Source: Mugil cephalus (Eukaryota; Chordata; Actinopteri; Mugiliformes; Mugilidae). From it: a stretch of DNA of 64,000 nucleotides. Shown piece by piece: positions 10,801 through 21,953 of this stretch. The stretch covers positions 22,331,501 through 22,395,500 of the forward strand of contig NC_061771.1 of assembly GCF_022458985.1 (NCBI RefSeq), read 5' to 3'. Position 1 is the first letter of the stretch. Each line of letters opens with the position of its first letter. A model generated the notes under the pieces. It was not told the origin of the DNA. It did not search any database and worked only from the letters and a program-made list of their open reading frames with translations. Made by a program: the position numbers and the translations under genes.

Positions 10801-11504
10801 CAGGGGTCAGCAACCCGCGGCTCCGGAGTCGCATGCGGCTCTTTCATTCCTCTGTTACAGCTTTCTGCAGCGAGCGCTGCGGAGCAAGGATGCTGATCAA
10901 AGCCGGTCACTTTTTCACGCTAACTAACTGCCTCAGAATAGCGGCAACTAGTCACTCATCAGTGAACGAACGAGAGTTACACAACAACTGAATGACACTG
11001 AATGCCACACCACACTCATGGTTGTAACATCAACCAAAAAACACTGAACTCCCACAGTGCATTGCAGCTCATTTTACTAGTTGCTTTCAAGTATTTAATT
11101 CAAATGTATTTTTATTTTAGTGTTTGCGTTTTTTAAATATAATTCTAAATTTGAATTAATGGTGATCTTTTAACATTAAAATAAAATGTATTTAATTTTT
11201 TGTTGCACAAAATATACGCCACAACTGCCAACGTACGACACCCGCCTGCAGGTCCAGCCCGCTATTTATTGAACTTTTTGACCCCAGGTAAGCCAACCAT
11301 GGATAAATCCCCGTTATGTATGCATAATGCAATTTCGTTTTCTCTGTAGCAGTTATTTCATTTCATAAATGCAACACACTACCTAGCATAGAGGTGAAAA
11401 CGATATATGCAGTGTAACTTCATTTTAGATGTCAAAGGGGGTTTGTGGCTCCCAGTGTTTTCCTTCCAAATGGCTCTTTGAGTGTTGAGGGCTGCCGACC
11501 CCTG
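10801..11504 (+). mobile_element. Non-autonomous hAT-type transposon with 8-bp TSD
   Basis: The element begins CAGGGGTCAGCAACC and ends GGCTGCCGACCCCTG, giving imperfect terminal inverted repeats of about 15 bp. It is flanked by a perfect 8-bp duplication GTATAGAG (10,793-10,800 and 11,505-11,512), the hallmark size for hAT elements. At 704 bp it has no transposase frame, so it would need a transposase in trans. Both inner ends carry GCGGCTCTTT / GGCTCTTTG words. It sits inside a candidate exon of the SAM-like relic. Confidence 0.88.
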
Positions 11505-11512
11505 GTATAGAG

Positions 11513-13022
11513 TATGGATTTATTTCCAGTGACGTTTCACCAAGTTTCTAATCAGTGTTGTGGAGGTATGATGACTTGTACGTAAATTGGTAACTGAACT
11601 ATTTATTTATTTATTTTTTTTAAACTTTTTTCTTTCATTACCAGTTCAGTTGAATTTTGTTTTTGTTTTTTTTGTTTCAGAACCAGTCATTTTAATTGAA
11701 TAGATTTTTTTGAATATTGCTGTAGTAATGGTTACCTGCTACAGTTGAATAAAAATACAGAGAATAGGAAATTGTAGCTGTTCTTGTTCAGCTTGGTCTC
11801 ATTTTTTCTCATGTTTTGAAAAGATCAAATTATTGTTGTATAATGTTATATTACATCTAATCTAATAGGCCTGCAGCCCTTTTAAATAAAATAATGCCTT
11901 TAAAACAACTAATAAGAGCACATTTCTCCAACTTTGAGCATTATTATTCATATTACAATGTTAATTTGCCGTCTTTATTGGTTTATTTCATTATTTTAAA
12001 ATGTAAAATGTAATGATTGTAATTAAACATTAAAAACATTGTAAAACAATGAAACATCCATTTGATGTTTTCTAAAATTAACAGTAAATTATTGCAATCT
12101 AACCAAATATCTAGTTTTGCAACAGTTTTTTGACGTATTTTGAAAGATTAAACACATAATTTTGTGTCATATACTGTTGTATTACATCAAATATAAATTA
12201 TTATACAATTTCTTCCTATAAAATAATGTAATTTAAACCGATTAATGACAGCACATTTCTGTAAATTTAAGCATTATTGTTCGTAATACAACATTTATTT
12301 ACCATATTTCTAGGTGATTTAATTGTTTTAAAATGTGAAAATGTTTCTAATTAAACGTTAAAACAACCTGAAAATACGGCAAAGTCTTTTTAAAATTACC
12401 AGTACAAACTGTATTTTAATTATGGAAAATATCTGTATTTTTACGAGAAAGTAATTTTCCGTTATTTTACGGTATTTTTATGGCGCTTCTGCTGCCAGAA
12501 ATTTGTCGTTTTTTTGGGGTATGTTTACCCAAGGGTTGTGGTCATAGTTTCTGCTCAAGTCTGTTTATTCCTAGTGATGTCCTGCCTGTTTCGTTCCATT
12601 GTTCTGCTTTTTCCCTGTCTCATTGTGTTACTGATTGTTTAGATTTGTGTTAGAGTTCACTGCATCTTATTGATAAAATATGGACGAGTAGAGTAAATAC
12701 ATGATATATGTTGTGGATCGTTCATTTTACACAGATTTACTCGTCTACCATATTTCAGAATTTATATTTTTTATCTTTAATTCAAGTAGATGTATCTGTC
12801 AGTTGTAATTATTTGCTCCCAGCAAGATTTCTTGTTTGTTCTTCTGTGCATCCTGTTTTTCGGCCTCTTCACTTCCTTTCTCAAATCCTCACAAATACAA
12901 ACAGAAACATTTTCCTAAGTGTAGCTGGGTGTCGCCCAAAATGTTAAATTTCGTACAGTTATGCCTCACACATTGAAATAACACAAACGCTCTAATTTAA
13001 TGTTTAATCTTACAAAATATGA
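11513..13022. other. AT-rich intergenic DNA, mostly repeat
   Basis: No gene was recognised. Most of 11,850-12,515 is a tandem-dimer AT-rich element. From 12,516 to 13,022 I see only unassigned AT-rich sequence downstream of the lipocalin stop codon, presumably including its 3' UTR. Confidence 0.5.
11850..12515 (-). mobile_element. AT-rich CACTGTAAAAA-type repeat, right inverted copy (dimer)
   Basis: 12,183-12,515 is the reverse complement of 1,937-2,270, ending with TTATTTTACGGTATTTTTA and TTCTGCTGCCAGAAATTTG. The preceding 11,850-12,060 is a second, more diverged copy of the distal half (GAGCACATTTCTCC against GACAGCACATTTCTG), so the element is a partial tandem dimer here. No coding potential. 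Confidence 0.6.
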
Positions 13023-14847
13023 TCAGTTCACAAACATGTCAAAAAAGAAATCCAGGATTCTTGCGAATCGAAGCATCTTGGTCTGTAATAAGGAGTTGAG
13101 CGCACTGAGCCCTTCGACCGGTTGGATGTCAGCAGGACACATGTCTGTGCACAGAAACATTAGGAATGAACCCAACAGCTCTGGAGGGTGTGGACATGGT
13201 GGAGACGAGGAAACGTGTTCAAATTCTCACCGTAGTTTGGGTCAAGGATTATGGGCGACGGCATCCGGAGGCATTCAGCTTGTTTCTTGAACAGCTCCAG
13301 GGTGTCAGGTGAGGCCGTCTTTCCCCGGCCTGGAGAACAAAGACGTAAGAATATAAGGATATAAGGCATTTTTACAAAAATTGTGCTCTGTTTTGTGATG
13401 TGCTTTGTTTTAGGACTGATAAGCGGCGGTTTCTCACTGAACAGGAGAAGAGAGGTGAACTCATTTTGCCCAGAGACAACTTCTTCGAAGATGACCAGAC
13501 AGTCGGCGCAGTCAGTGGTCAGGAAGACGTCCTTCAGGTAGAAAGGTTGCTCTGTGCAGAACACACACATGCAAACTATCAACACGAGTCTCCGTTTAAA
13601 ATAACTCCCCCGTGGTTGCTCGCCACTCACCAATTATCATCGCGCTGTCTTCAAAGATCACGTTGTATTTCATTGCTGAACATTCTCCATATCTGTGAAG
13701 AGAAAAGAACCAAGTGTTGTGTTATGTTTGCACCCTTAAAGCTGCTGTAACATCATATTAACAGTGTAAACCAATCAAATGACCATATGCGTGTTGAACG
13801 TGCTTCATGTATTAGCTAGCTTACTGTGTTTGCTTTCCTCCACACTCATTCACCTGCTATCTCCAAAGGTTTAGTGACTACAAAGTTGCAATCTTGAAGG
13901 TTTCCCTCCCAGTCAGACCTATGCTGAGCCTCTAACCCCTCATAAATATTTTGTATCTTTGCATTCTTTCAGCATGTCTGAGTGCCCCCAGTTTCCACTC
14001 AAAATCTCTATGGGTTATTGAAACACCCACTTATCAAATGATCCGCCTGCCAGTCATTGTCAACGGACTCATGTTAAGACACAGACAAAGGTTCAAACGA
14101 CCTCAACTGAATAACAGATTCAGTTGCATCTTTCGCGACAGCTGATGCGTGTAAAGAGTTAACGACGCGGTCTCGTGGCGGCCTTACGTCCTCTGGACCT
14201 GGAGAACGTCCAGGATGTTGCTCTCGCTGTTCTCGGTGATGTTGAACCAGACGCTGGTCAGCAGGTGTCCCAGGGAGCGGCTCCCGGGGACGTTGGAGCT
14301 CGACCCGACGTACAGCCACTCACCCAAAGTCTGGAAGGAAAACACCGCACACGATATATACGCAGCATGTCACCCACACTGTGCACAGTTATTCCTTACA
14401 ATGAATACTTTCTAGGAATAAAAACGGATTTTAATTACACTGCAAGGGGAAAGAGTGTGGTGCAGAAGGTCAGGTGAACATACAGAAATGTTACCTACAG
14501 ATAAACAGAGAAATTAATAAGGTAACATTCATGGAACTTTACTGTTTCCTAAAGAATTAGAACTGAATTATGTTAACAAATAAAATAAAATGAGTATCAT
14601 GGAGTCTAAGTTTGCATTTTGCATTTGGGACTTTTCAGCATTGGACTGTATCTGATAAAAATATTCCAGGCTTCTAACTTCAAATAAACTTTGTATCGAC
14701 TTTGCAAACTGTCACAGAACTTACTTCTTCTTTGCTGACGGTTATTGGTTTTACGATACTGTCGCAGCCTAGGAGAGGAGCAGAGCGTCCCAGCGAGACC
14801 AGACTCAGCAGCACGACGGCGGCGGCGGCAGCAACAACGCACTTCAT
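13023..14847 (-). CDS. Secreted lipocalin, alpha-1-acid-glycoprotein / TBT-binding-protein-like
   Basis: Six exons join in phase to 220 codons plus stop: 14,725-14,847, 14,188-14,330, 13,631-13,692, 13,438-13,551, 13,231-13,329 and 13,023-13,144, all with GT-AG introns. Residues 1-22 or so form a signal peptide (VVLLSLVSLGRSA). The lipocalin GxW signature is G44-E45-W46 in TLGEWLYVG. N71-I-T is an N-glycosylation site. Cysteines lie in YGEC, TTDCADC, QAEC and MCPAD. The wording LELFKKQAECLRMP is typical of the fish alpha-1-acid-glycoprotein-like group that includes tributyltin-binding and saxitoxin/tetrodotoxin-binding proteins (a toxin binder, not a toxin). Such proteins are plasma carriers of small hydrophobic ligands; the ligand here cannot be told from sequence. 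A broken copy lies at the left edge. The C-terminal tail (about 40 aa) is hydrophobic and unusual. Confidence 0.8.
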
Positions 14848-15920
14848 CTCCTCGGACGGATCTTCTCTAGTTTGCTCAAAGGCGTCTTTCAGCGGCTCCC
14901 GCTACGTTTGGTCCTCACAAACCTCTGCCTGCAGCTTATCTATGTAGTCGGGGTCCGCTCATGTAACTAAAGTAAACAATCCAGGGTGAGGACAAAGGGG
15001 GGGACTTTGACCCGTTTGAGCCAAAGCTGATCCGATCACATGCAGCATGCAAACATGCAGAGGTTGTTATGTACGTATTGTATTTTTTCGCCCCCTCACA
15101 CACCATCATTCATACAATAAATAAGCACATGCTGCTTTTATATCAATCTATGTCTCTGATTCTCAGCAAAAATATAACTCACTACATAGGAGTTAATAGT
15201 GTAACTATTGAAATGATGTCCCTGCACAATTATTACAAAATGATCCAAGTACATCTACAGTTCCTCCCATTTCATATTATAAAACATGTCCTCCTCAAAC
15301 AAAGTCCTGTGGTCTCTTTATCTCCCCTGAACTAATGGTTCTTTCATCATCATCATTCTTAACCGACTATTTGTTTATAGAAAAAAGGCCACAAAACAAC
15401 ATCTTATCAAAAGTGTTTTTTTTTTTTTAATTGAACTCAACACACAGCTCTCTATAAAGGTCGTACAGGACGAGAACATAAGGACAACGAAAAACAAACA
15501 ACAGAAAGAAAGAGAAAATTCCGCGAATCATCCTGAATGTACAGTGAAATCTCTGAGCATGATCTAATTGTACTGCTCCGAGGACCCGGGCTGGGAAACG
15601 TGGTTGATTGATGCTCTGTCCGGTGTCGGCTACTGACGGGAAGAACGATGATGATGATGATGATGATGAGGAGGGAGGAAGGAGGGAGGGAGGGAGGGAG
15701 GGCGACCGTCCGTCCCATCACCTGCTTCTCTGCTCCATCAATTCTGAAGTGACGGTGAGGATGGACGACAGTGGGATGGAGGAGGATGGAGATTGATGGA
15801 GACGGGAGTGACAGCAACTCTCTTCTGGTTTCGTCGGTCTCTCGCTGGTTTTCTCTCTTTGTAGCCGTGGAGACGAACAGAGGGAGAGGACGGGGGCGGG
15901 GGCGGGGGCGGTTGTGGTCA
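14848..15920. other. Lipocalin upstream region and fip1l1 3' UTR
   Basis: 14,848 to about 15,400 has no recognised gene; the part next to 14,848 should hold the lipocalin promoter. The part from 15,920 leftward to about 15,430 is likely the fip1l1 3' UTR on the minus strand, with an ATTAAA (plus-strand TTTAAT near 15,428) as a possible poly(A) signal. (GAT)n and (GGGA)n microsatellites lie at 15,648-15,700. Confidence 0.4.
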
Positions 15921-18900
15921 CTACTCCATGCCGTCCTGGTTCTCTTGGTCTGCGCTGATCTCCTCGCTGGCCTCTTTGCCCTCCTTGCTCCTCTTGCTCT
16001 TCTTGTGTTTGTGCCTCCGGTGACTGTCGCCTTCCTCGCTGTCGTGCCTCCTCCTGCTACTGCTGCTAATGGGGGAGAGATTGAGACGGCGGAAAGGGCA
16101 GAGGAGAAGAGAGGAGGAGAGGTAACGAGGGGGGGAGGAAGTAAAGGGCAGAGAATAGAAGACGAGACAAAGGAAGATGGGGAGATCGATATAAGGTCAG
16201 AAGAGAAGAGAGAAGGACGGGAAATGGAGAAGGGACGAGAGGACAAAGAGAACGACAGCAAGTTGGCAGATGACAAAGGGGAGGAAGAGGGGGAGATTTG
16301 GCAGAAGATGAAGGTTGAGAGAAGGTGGAGAGGCACAAAAATAAATAAATAAATAACCTGATATACTTTCATGGCCAAACACAGTGTGTCAGCAACTTTT
16401 TAAAAACTTTGCCCTGGTAATTTAACCAATAAAAGTAAATGTGTTGACTGGGAATGAACTAATAACTGATAGTAGCTCTGGGAAATGGTGAAATCACACA
16501 ATTATTTTTTTTTTTTTTAAACTGCGTGTTTGGCAAACATCACCCTAGAGGACTTTACACTTTACCAATAAAGAGCAATGAAGAGCAGGGCAGACGGGTA
16601 AACAACACCACACGCTGTCGGTACAGAAATCTAACACAGAAGTCGGTTACAAAAGAGAAGATCGATAAAAAAAATAAATAAATGACAGCCCCTCAGAGGG
16701 ACATGTTGTCGTCTCCTTAAAATACCTGCGAGAAGACTTGTGGCGTCCCTCTTCTTTCTCTCTGTGCCGCCTCTCTCTGTGTCTTTCCTCCTTCTCTCGG
16801 CTCGACCGGTCGCGGTGGCGCTCTCCGTAACCACGCTCCTGATACTCGCGGTAACGGTACCGCTCCTCGTCACTGCAGAGACACAACAAGGCTGCATGAG
16901 GCCAAGGGAAGACTGGGACACTTTTTCACAATAATTTCAGTGATATCAGAACAAAAAATAGAACCATTTCCACAGATTGATATTTTTGGTACAACAACAA
17001 ACTGGCAAAAATATGTCTGTAAGACAAGCAAACATTTCATTTACTTCATTAACAGCTCAACGTAGAATACTTCTACTACTACTTCTACTACTATGAAGAA
17101 GAAGAACCCGTCGCCTCCATCATCCACCTTATGGCTGCGTGATACAATGTCTTTTTTGGACCTGGGTGGAGGGTTTCAGTATTGGAACAGCTCGTGTTTA
17201 TGCAACGTTTTGTGATGATTATCAAAATGCCAATAAACTATGTTCATTAAAAAAAGAAAAGAAAAAAGACAGGGTTTCTACACACCAAACTTTTTCCAGA
17301 CTTTAACAGACTTCTCAGTTAAAAAAAAAATCTAATTTGTAAATAAATTATATTATTATAATGTCACCAAATAATTTCCAGAAGATTAAAGTTTGGTAAT
17401 GTAGCTCGTATAAATAAGTTAAGACCAGATAAATTCAGTGCACATTTTTTTTATTGTAGTTGATCATCCATCTATGATCATCTATCTATCTATCTATCTA
17501 TCTATCTATTTCTACTATCTCTTCTATCTCTACTATACATCTCACACAGACACTGTAGCTTAAAAAAAGAAACAAAAAAACACAGACGGATGCCTTTTTT
17601 TTTATAAGAAATTCATAATTTTATGTTTTAGAAAACTGAACAGTGGTAACAGTCTTGGAAACATGAATATTTTTTAATTTATTTTAATACCTGTACATGA
17701 CTAGGAAAAATCAAAACTGTCCCAACGTCCCAAAGTCCCAACGTCCTCAAACAAGTACTTGGTAATTATGGAGGTTGTAGTTCATCAATATTGATAAAAT
17801 GTATTAAATTTACGCGTCGTATCAAACTAGAAATGCTAATAAGCATAAATAAATAAGTTTTAACTGTAGAATTTGATGTGGTTTTGTTCCTCGTCCACTT
17901 TTGTCCTGTGATCGTCTGTAGAATGAATCCACCTGTTATCATGTTTCCACCGACTTGTGTATTGACCCTTTGCTACCACTAGATGGCAGACTAAAGTGTC
18001 CACTAATGATGACGTTGGGTTTAAATGAAGCAGAATAAGCTGCAATAAAACCTAAAACTAAATGTTTTAGGATGTTTTCTCATGTGTTCTGGTTCCTCTC
18101 ACCTCGTGTAGCTCATGGCTGAAGGGCTGTGCTCCCTCTCTCTCTCCCGCTCGTGTGTCCTCTCTCGGGGTCTTTCTCTCTCCTTGTCTCGCTTGTCGTC
18201 CCGGCGAGAATAGTAGTCCCACGGTTTGGAGTTGTCCATCAACGGGGGCCATGGAGGAGGCACGCCTCCAGCCATGGGTGGAGGATAAGCACCTGGAAAG
18301 AGGTAACGAGATAAGAGTTAAGTGCTCAAATATTCAAATTTTAACACAAATTACTACACATCTCTTCTAATCTCGCATTTTATCAATGAAGCTGTACCCG
18401 TTAAACAAGATGGGGCGTTACCTTGAGGGAAGGGGTACGGAGGGACGGAGCGTCCATCATAACCTCCAGGATGACCACTGCAGAACCAGAGAAATGCAAA
18501 ACACATTACATGCGTTGTGGTGTGTGTTTGTTGTTGTTGTGTGTGCACCACTGCAATGACCACACGTGCCAACAGTTAATGGGGAAAAGCCATGCGGCAG
18601 ACTCTTCTCTACAGTAACTCTAGGGTTGTAAGGTTTACAACTAAATCCTAGAATAATCAATTAAAGTTTATAAATTACTTTAAAGTTTGTTCTTGAATCA
18701 GAATTATAAGACGTCACAGCAAGTCTAGTCTCCATGGTTACGGCCATTGAACGGCAGAAGGTGATAGTTGAACATGGAGATTAGCAGCATTAGTTTGAAT
18801 CATTGGCTTTAATAGTATCTAAATAGTAAAACTAAATAAAAAGCTGTTGTAAGACTGACTGAACTGACAGATTTGAAAAGCTCCAGGCAGCAGTGACATC

Positions 18901-20516
18901 AACGCAGATCCTCTATAGGTAAAAAAAAAAATAAATGTGAGTGTCTTTTGTGTGTACAAGTGTGTCACCTGTCCATGGTGGGGATAATAGAAGGAGGAGG
19001 CCCACTCGGTGGAGGAGGAAAACCAGGAGGAGGGACGGTGATGGGCAGCCCTGCGAGACAAAGAACAAAGAGAGACGGTGAACTGAGTGAAACCAGAACA
19101 TACAGAAGATATAAACGCAGAGAAACAGAGAGGAAGCTCAGCTCACTGGGCGGGGGGATGAGCGGGGGTGCAGTGCTGACGGTTGGTGGCGGAGGGAGAA
19201 ATGGAGGCGGGGGGATGTTCGGAGGAAGTGGTCCAGGAGGGAAGAACGTGGGCATCTTAGCGGGAGCGGGTTCAGCCTCGGACGTCGAGTGCTCAGAGAT
19301 CACCTGCTCAGGACGACACAGGACACACAGACTTTAACTCACATTTTTTATATAAATATTTTAATCAGCTTCAGCCCTGATCATAAACACCAACTATTTG
19401 ATTCACTTCATTTCAATTCATTTTAATTTTTGTATTTTTATAAATAATATGTAGTAGGTTGTTACCATTAAGATATAAAATGCCATAAAAGCAACATATT
19501 TTCATTCTTTTTGTTCTATATAAGTAATAAATCAACTTAATTCCTGATCATAAATACTAAACGTTGGATTCATATCAGTATTTTAACTCTTTATATGCCA
19601 GTGTTTGTAAAAACACACACATAAACTGTAATATTTTCAATAATTTCAGTGCAAAGTATATTTTCCTCTGGAGGGTGAGTTCTCATCAGGTACCTGGATA
19701 TTGTTTCCTTCCAGGTTGTGTCTGCGCCGTCCCTCCACCCGGCTGATCGTGGCCGTCTGTCCACCGATCACGTCTATGGTGCCGCTCGTCTTCCTAGAGA
19801 AACCGAGAAGAAACGAGAGACATCAAGGCACCGAGCAGCATCCAAACCGAGGGACACGTTCAGGTAGACTCCATCTATGTGCACATGTAAACTATAAGCA
19901 AAAATATATACATTAACTACAAATCTGAGTGAAACTAAAGTCTATGACTATCACTGGAGTCGCACATCACAAGCTGCACAGCTTTACAACGACTAATACA
20001 GTAAATACAGCAGCATAGAGGTTCGGCTGCTACAGCACTTTTGAAGAAGTTACAGTTCAGCACATTTAACACATTAAAACAAATCCTGAAACAGATCCCT
20101 CAGGTAAACAGGTAAAAAGGTAGAATCAGACAAAACGGAGGCCAAGCTTATTTATGAGCGTAGCTCTAAGACCCACCACCATCTCTTCTCTGGGGAGGAT
20201 TTAAAACCTCCATCCATTTGTTTTTTGTTTTTTAAATTTCTAACTAGTGGGATGTCAGAGTCCAGAAACCTGTTCAAACACCCTTAAACGAGTCATGTCA
20301 TAACTCAACATCCCACTGAAACTAAGGCTAAAATGATAACTTTAGGAAAACACAAATGTGTGTTACAGTCACCACAAAATCACATCATTTAATATATATT
20401 TCCATTTCTGCCTCTTTCTAAAGGTTTAACTCATTATTTGCAGATGTGGCATAAGGCAAATAAACCACAAGAAAAGACAGAGCTGGGCGGTAAACAGGTT
20501 CATACAAATACCAGTA

Positions 20517-20547
<31 letters not shown>

Positions 20548-21953
20548 GATATGACATGAAAACTGTCCCCAATTTTAGCTTTTTATGAAAGAGAGGGGAA
20601 AAAAAGTTGTGCAGAATAGTTATTATTATTTTTATTATTATAATTATTATTATTATGGTAGTTGGTTGCGCTGCTGTTGACATTGCAGACAAAGCAGTTT
20701 AAATATGTTTAAATATGACAAAATAGATGAAACCGTAATTGACTTCTTTTCATCTTGATATCTTGATGTGAAGTGAAGTTGGCATTTGAACTTTTGGATA
20801 TGAAGTTACTTCAACGTTTGGTAAAACTGGGCATTTGTTTAAGATTTCGTCATAATTACTGCATGAACTCTTGATATAAGGACATATATATCTCTACATA
20901 TACGTCCTGTGAGGTCAAAAACAACCTTAGAGGCTTGAGCCCGAGTGAACTTTTGTGCCAGCGTTCACAATAATGGGAGAGATGTGAAGTGACAGGGACC
21001 TTTGACCACCAAAATCACATTAGCTCATTATTGAGTGCAAGTCAACGTTTGTGCCAAATTTGAGGGAAATTCCTTCAAAATGTTCCTGAGATAATGAAAT
21101 CACAAGAGCGGCCGGACGGAGCGAAGAACGGCCGCTGACGATGCATCAGCTCCCGAGAGCACAGAGGAAATAAGGAAAAGTTTAGGAACCTGGATGTAGA
21201 ACCAGATGTTCTTGTTTTGTGGTCAAGTAAAAAAAAACAAAAAAAAAACAAAAAAGCAAAATAGAAATAAAAGAAAAAAGAAAAACAGCAGGCCCCCTTT
21301 TTAACATCTACACATTTCCCATCAGGCTCGTTGAACCTTGCAGGGACAAGGCCATGCCCACTTACGTATAATAGAACATGTCCTGATCAGGCGGGCCAGT
21401 CCACTGAGGGGGAGAGATCCTACCATTTTGAAACAAAGGACAGGGGTGATGAGAGTAACGACTAACACACACAAGCACACACATACAGCCCATGGGAAGG
21501 TGACCTATACTTTAACCACAGGCACGGTGGTGGTCAGGTGTGTTTTTGTCTTTACGAGTCTAAATAGTGTCTGAGCAGGATGAGGTTCAACAACTTATCA
21601 TACCACATGTTTTCTTTTATCAGATAACCAGCATTTGTCGGCCGACCATGAGTAAAATGTGTTCATCTTCCTTCCTCTGACGATGGCCAGTTAATTTTAC
21701 CCTTTACTCCACATGTACTAGTAGACTCATCCACCCCAACACATCATAGTTTATTTACTTACATTTTTATTTCTATTGAATGCTGCTAGTGTGTTTTACC
21801 CCTGGTTCTTAACAAGAAAAGGTAAAAGCAGATGTGTTACCTGGTGACCTGACTGACTGCAGACTTGTACAGGCTGACAGGAGAAGTGAAGTCTGGCTTG
21901 GAGGTGTGAACAGGCAAACTGTCCTTTTCATTACCTGTCCGTCCCTGCTGCAC
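15921..21953 (-). CDS. fip1l1: fip1l1 middle and C-terminal exons
   Basis: Exons are 21,841-21,953 ([14 protein letters not shown]), 19,694-19,793 ([20 protein letters not shown]), 19,147-19,303 and 18,969-19,050 (proline-rich, [16 protein letters not shown]), 18,422-18,477 ([18 protein letters not shown]), 18,103-18,292 ([18 protein letters not shown]), 16,726-16,872 ([18 protein letters not shown]) and 15,921-16,065 ([19 protein letters not shown] to the TAG at 15,921-15,923). The basic/acidic C-terminus is the RNA-binding part in known Fip1. The 56-bp exon keeps frame only in combination with its neighbours. Confidence 0.9.

Noticed and set aside
13160..13633. Single 157-codon minus-strand frame in the lipocalin locus
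   Set aside because: It reads through intron sequence between the exons at 13,438-13,551 and 13,231-13,329. The spliced model keeps every phase and matches the family.
14175..14477. Plus-strand frame opposite lipocalin exon 2
   Set aside because: It is a shadow of the minus-strand exon with no homology.
15452..16378. 308-codon minus-strand frame rich in Ser, Pro and Leu, and a 193-codon plus-strand frame
   Set aside because: Both run through the homopurine tract and through the last fip1l1 exon in wrong frames. The fip1l1 frame ([13 protein letters not shown]) explains the region.
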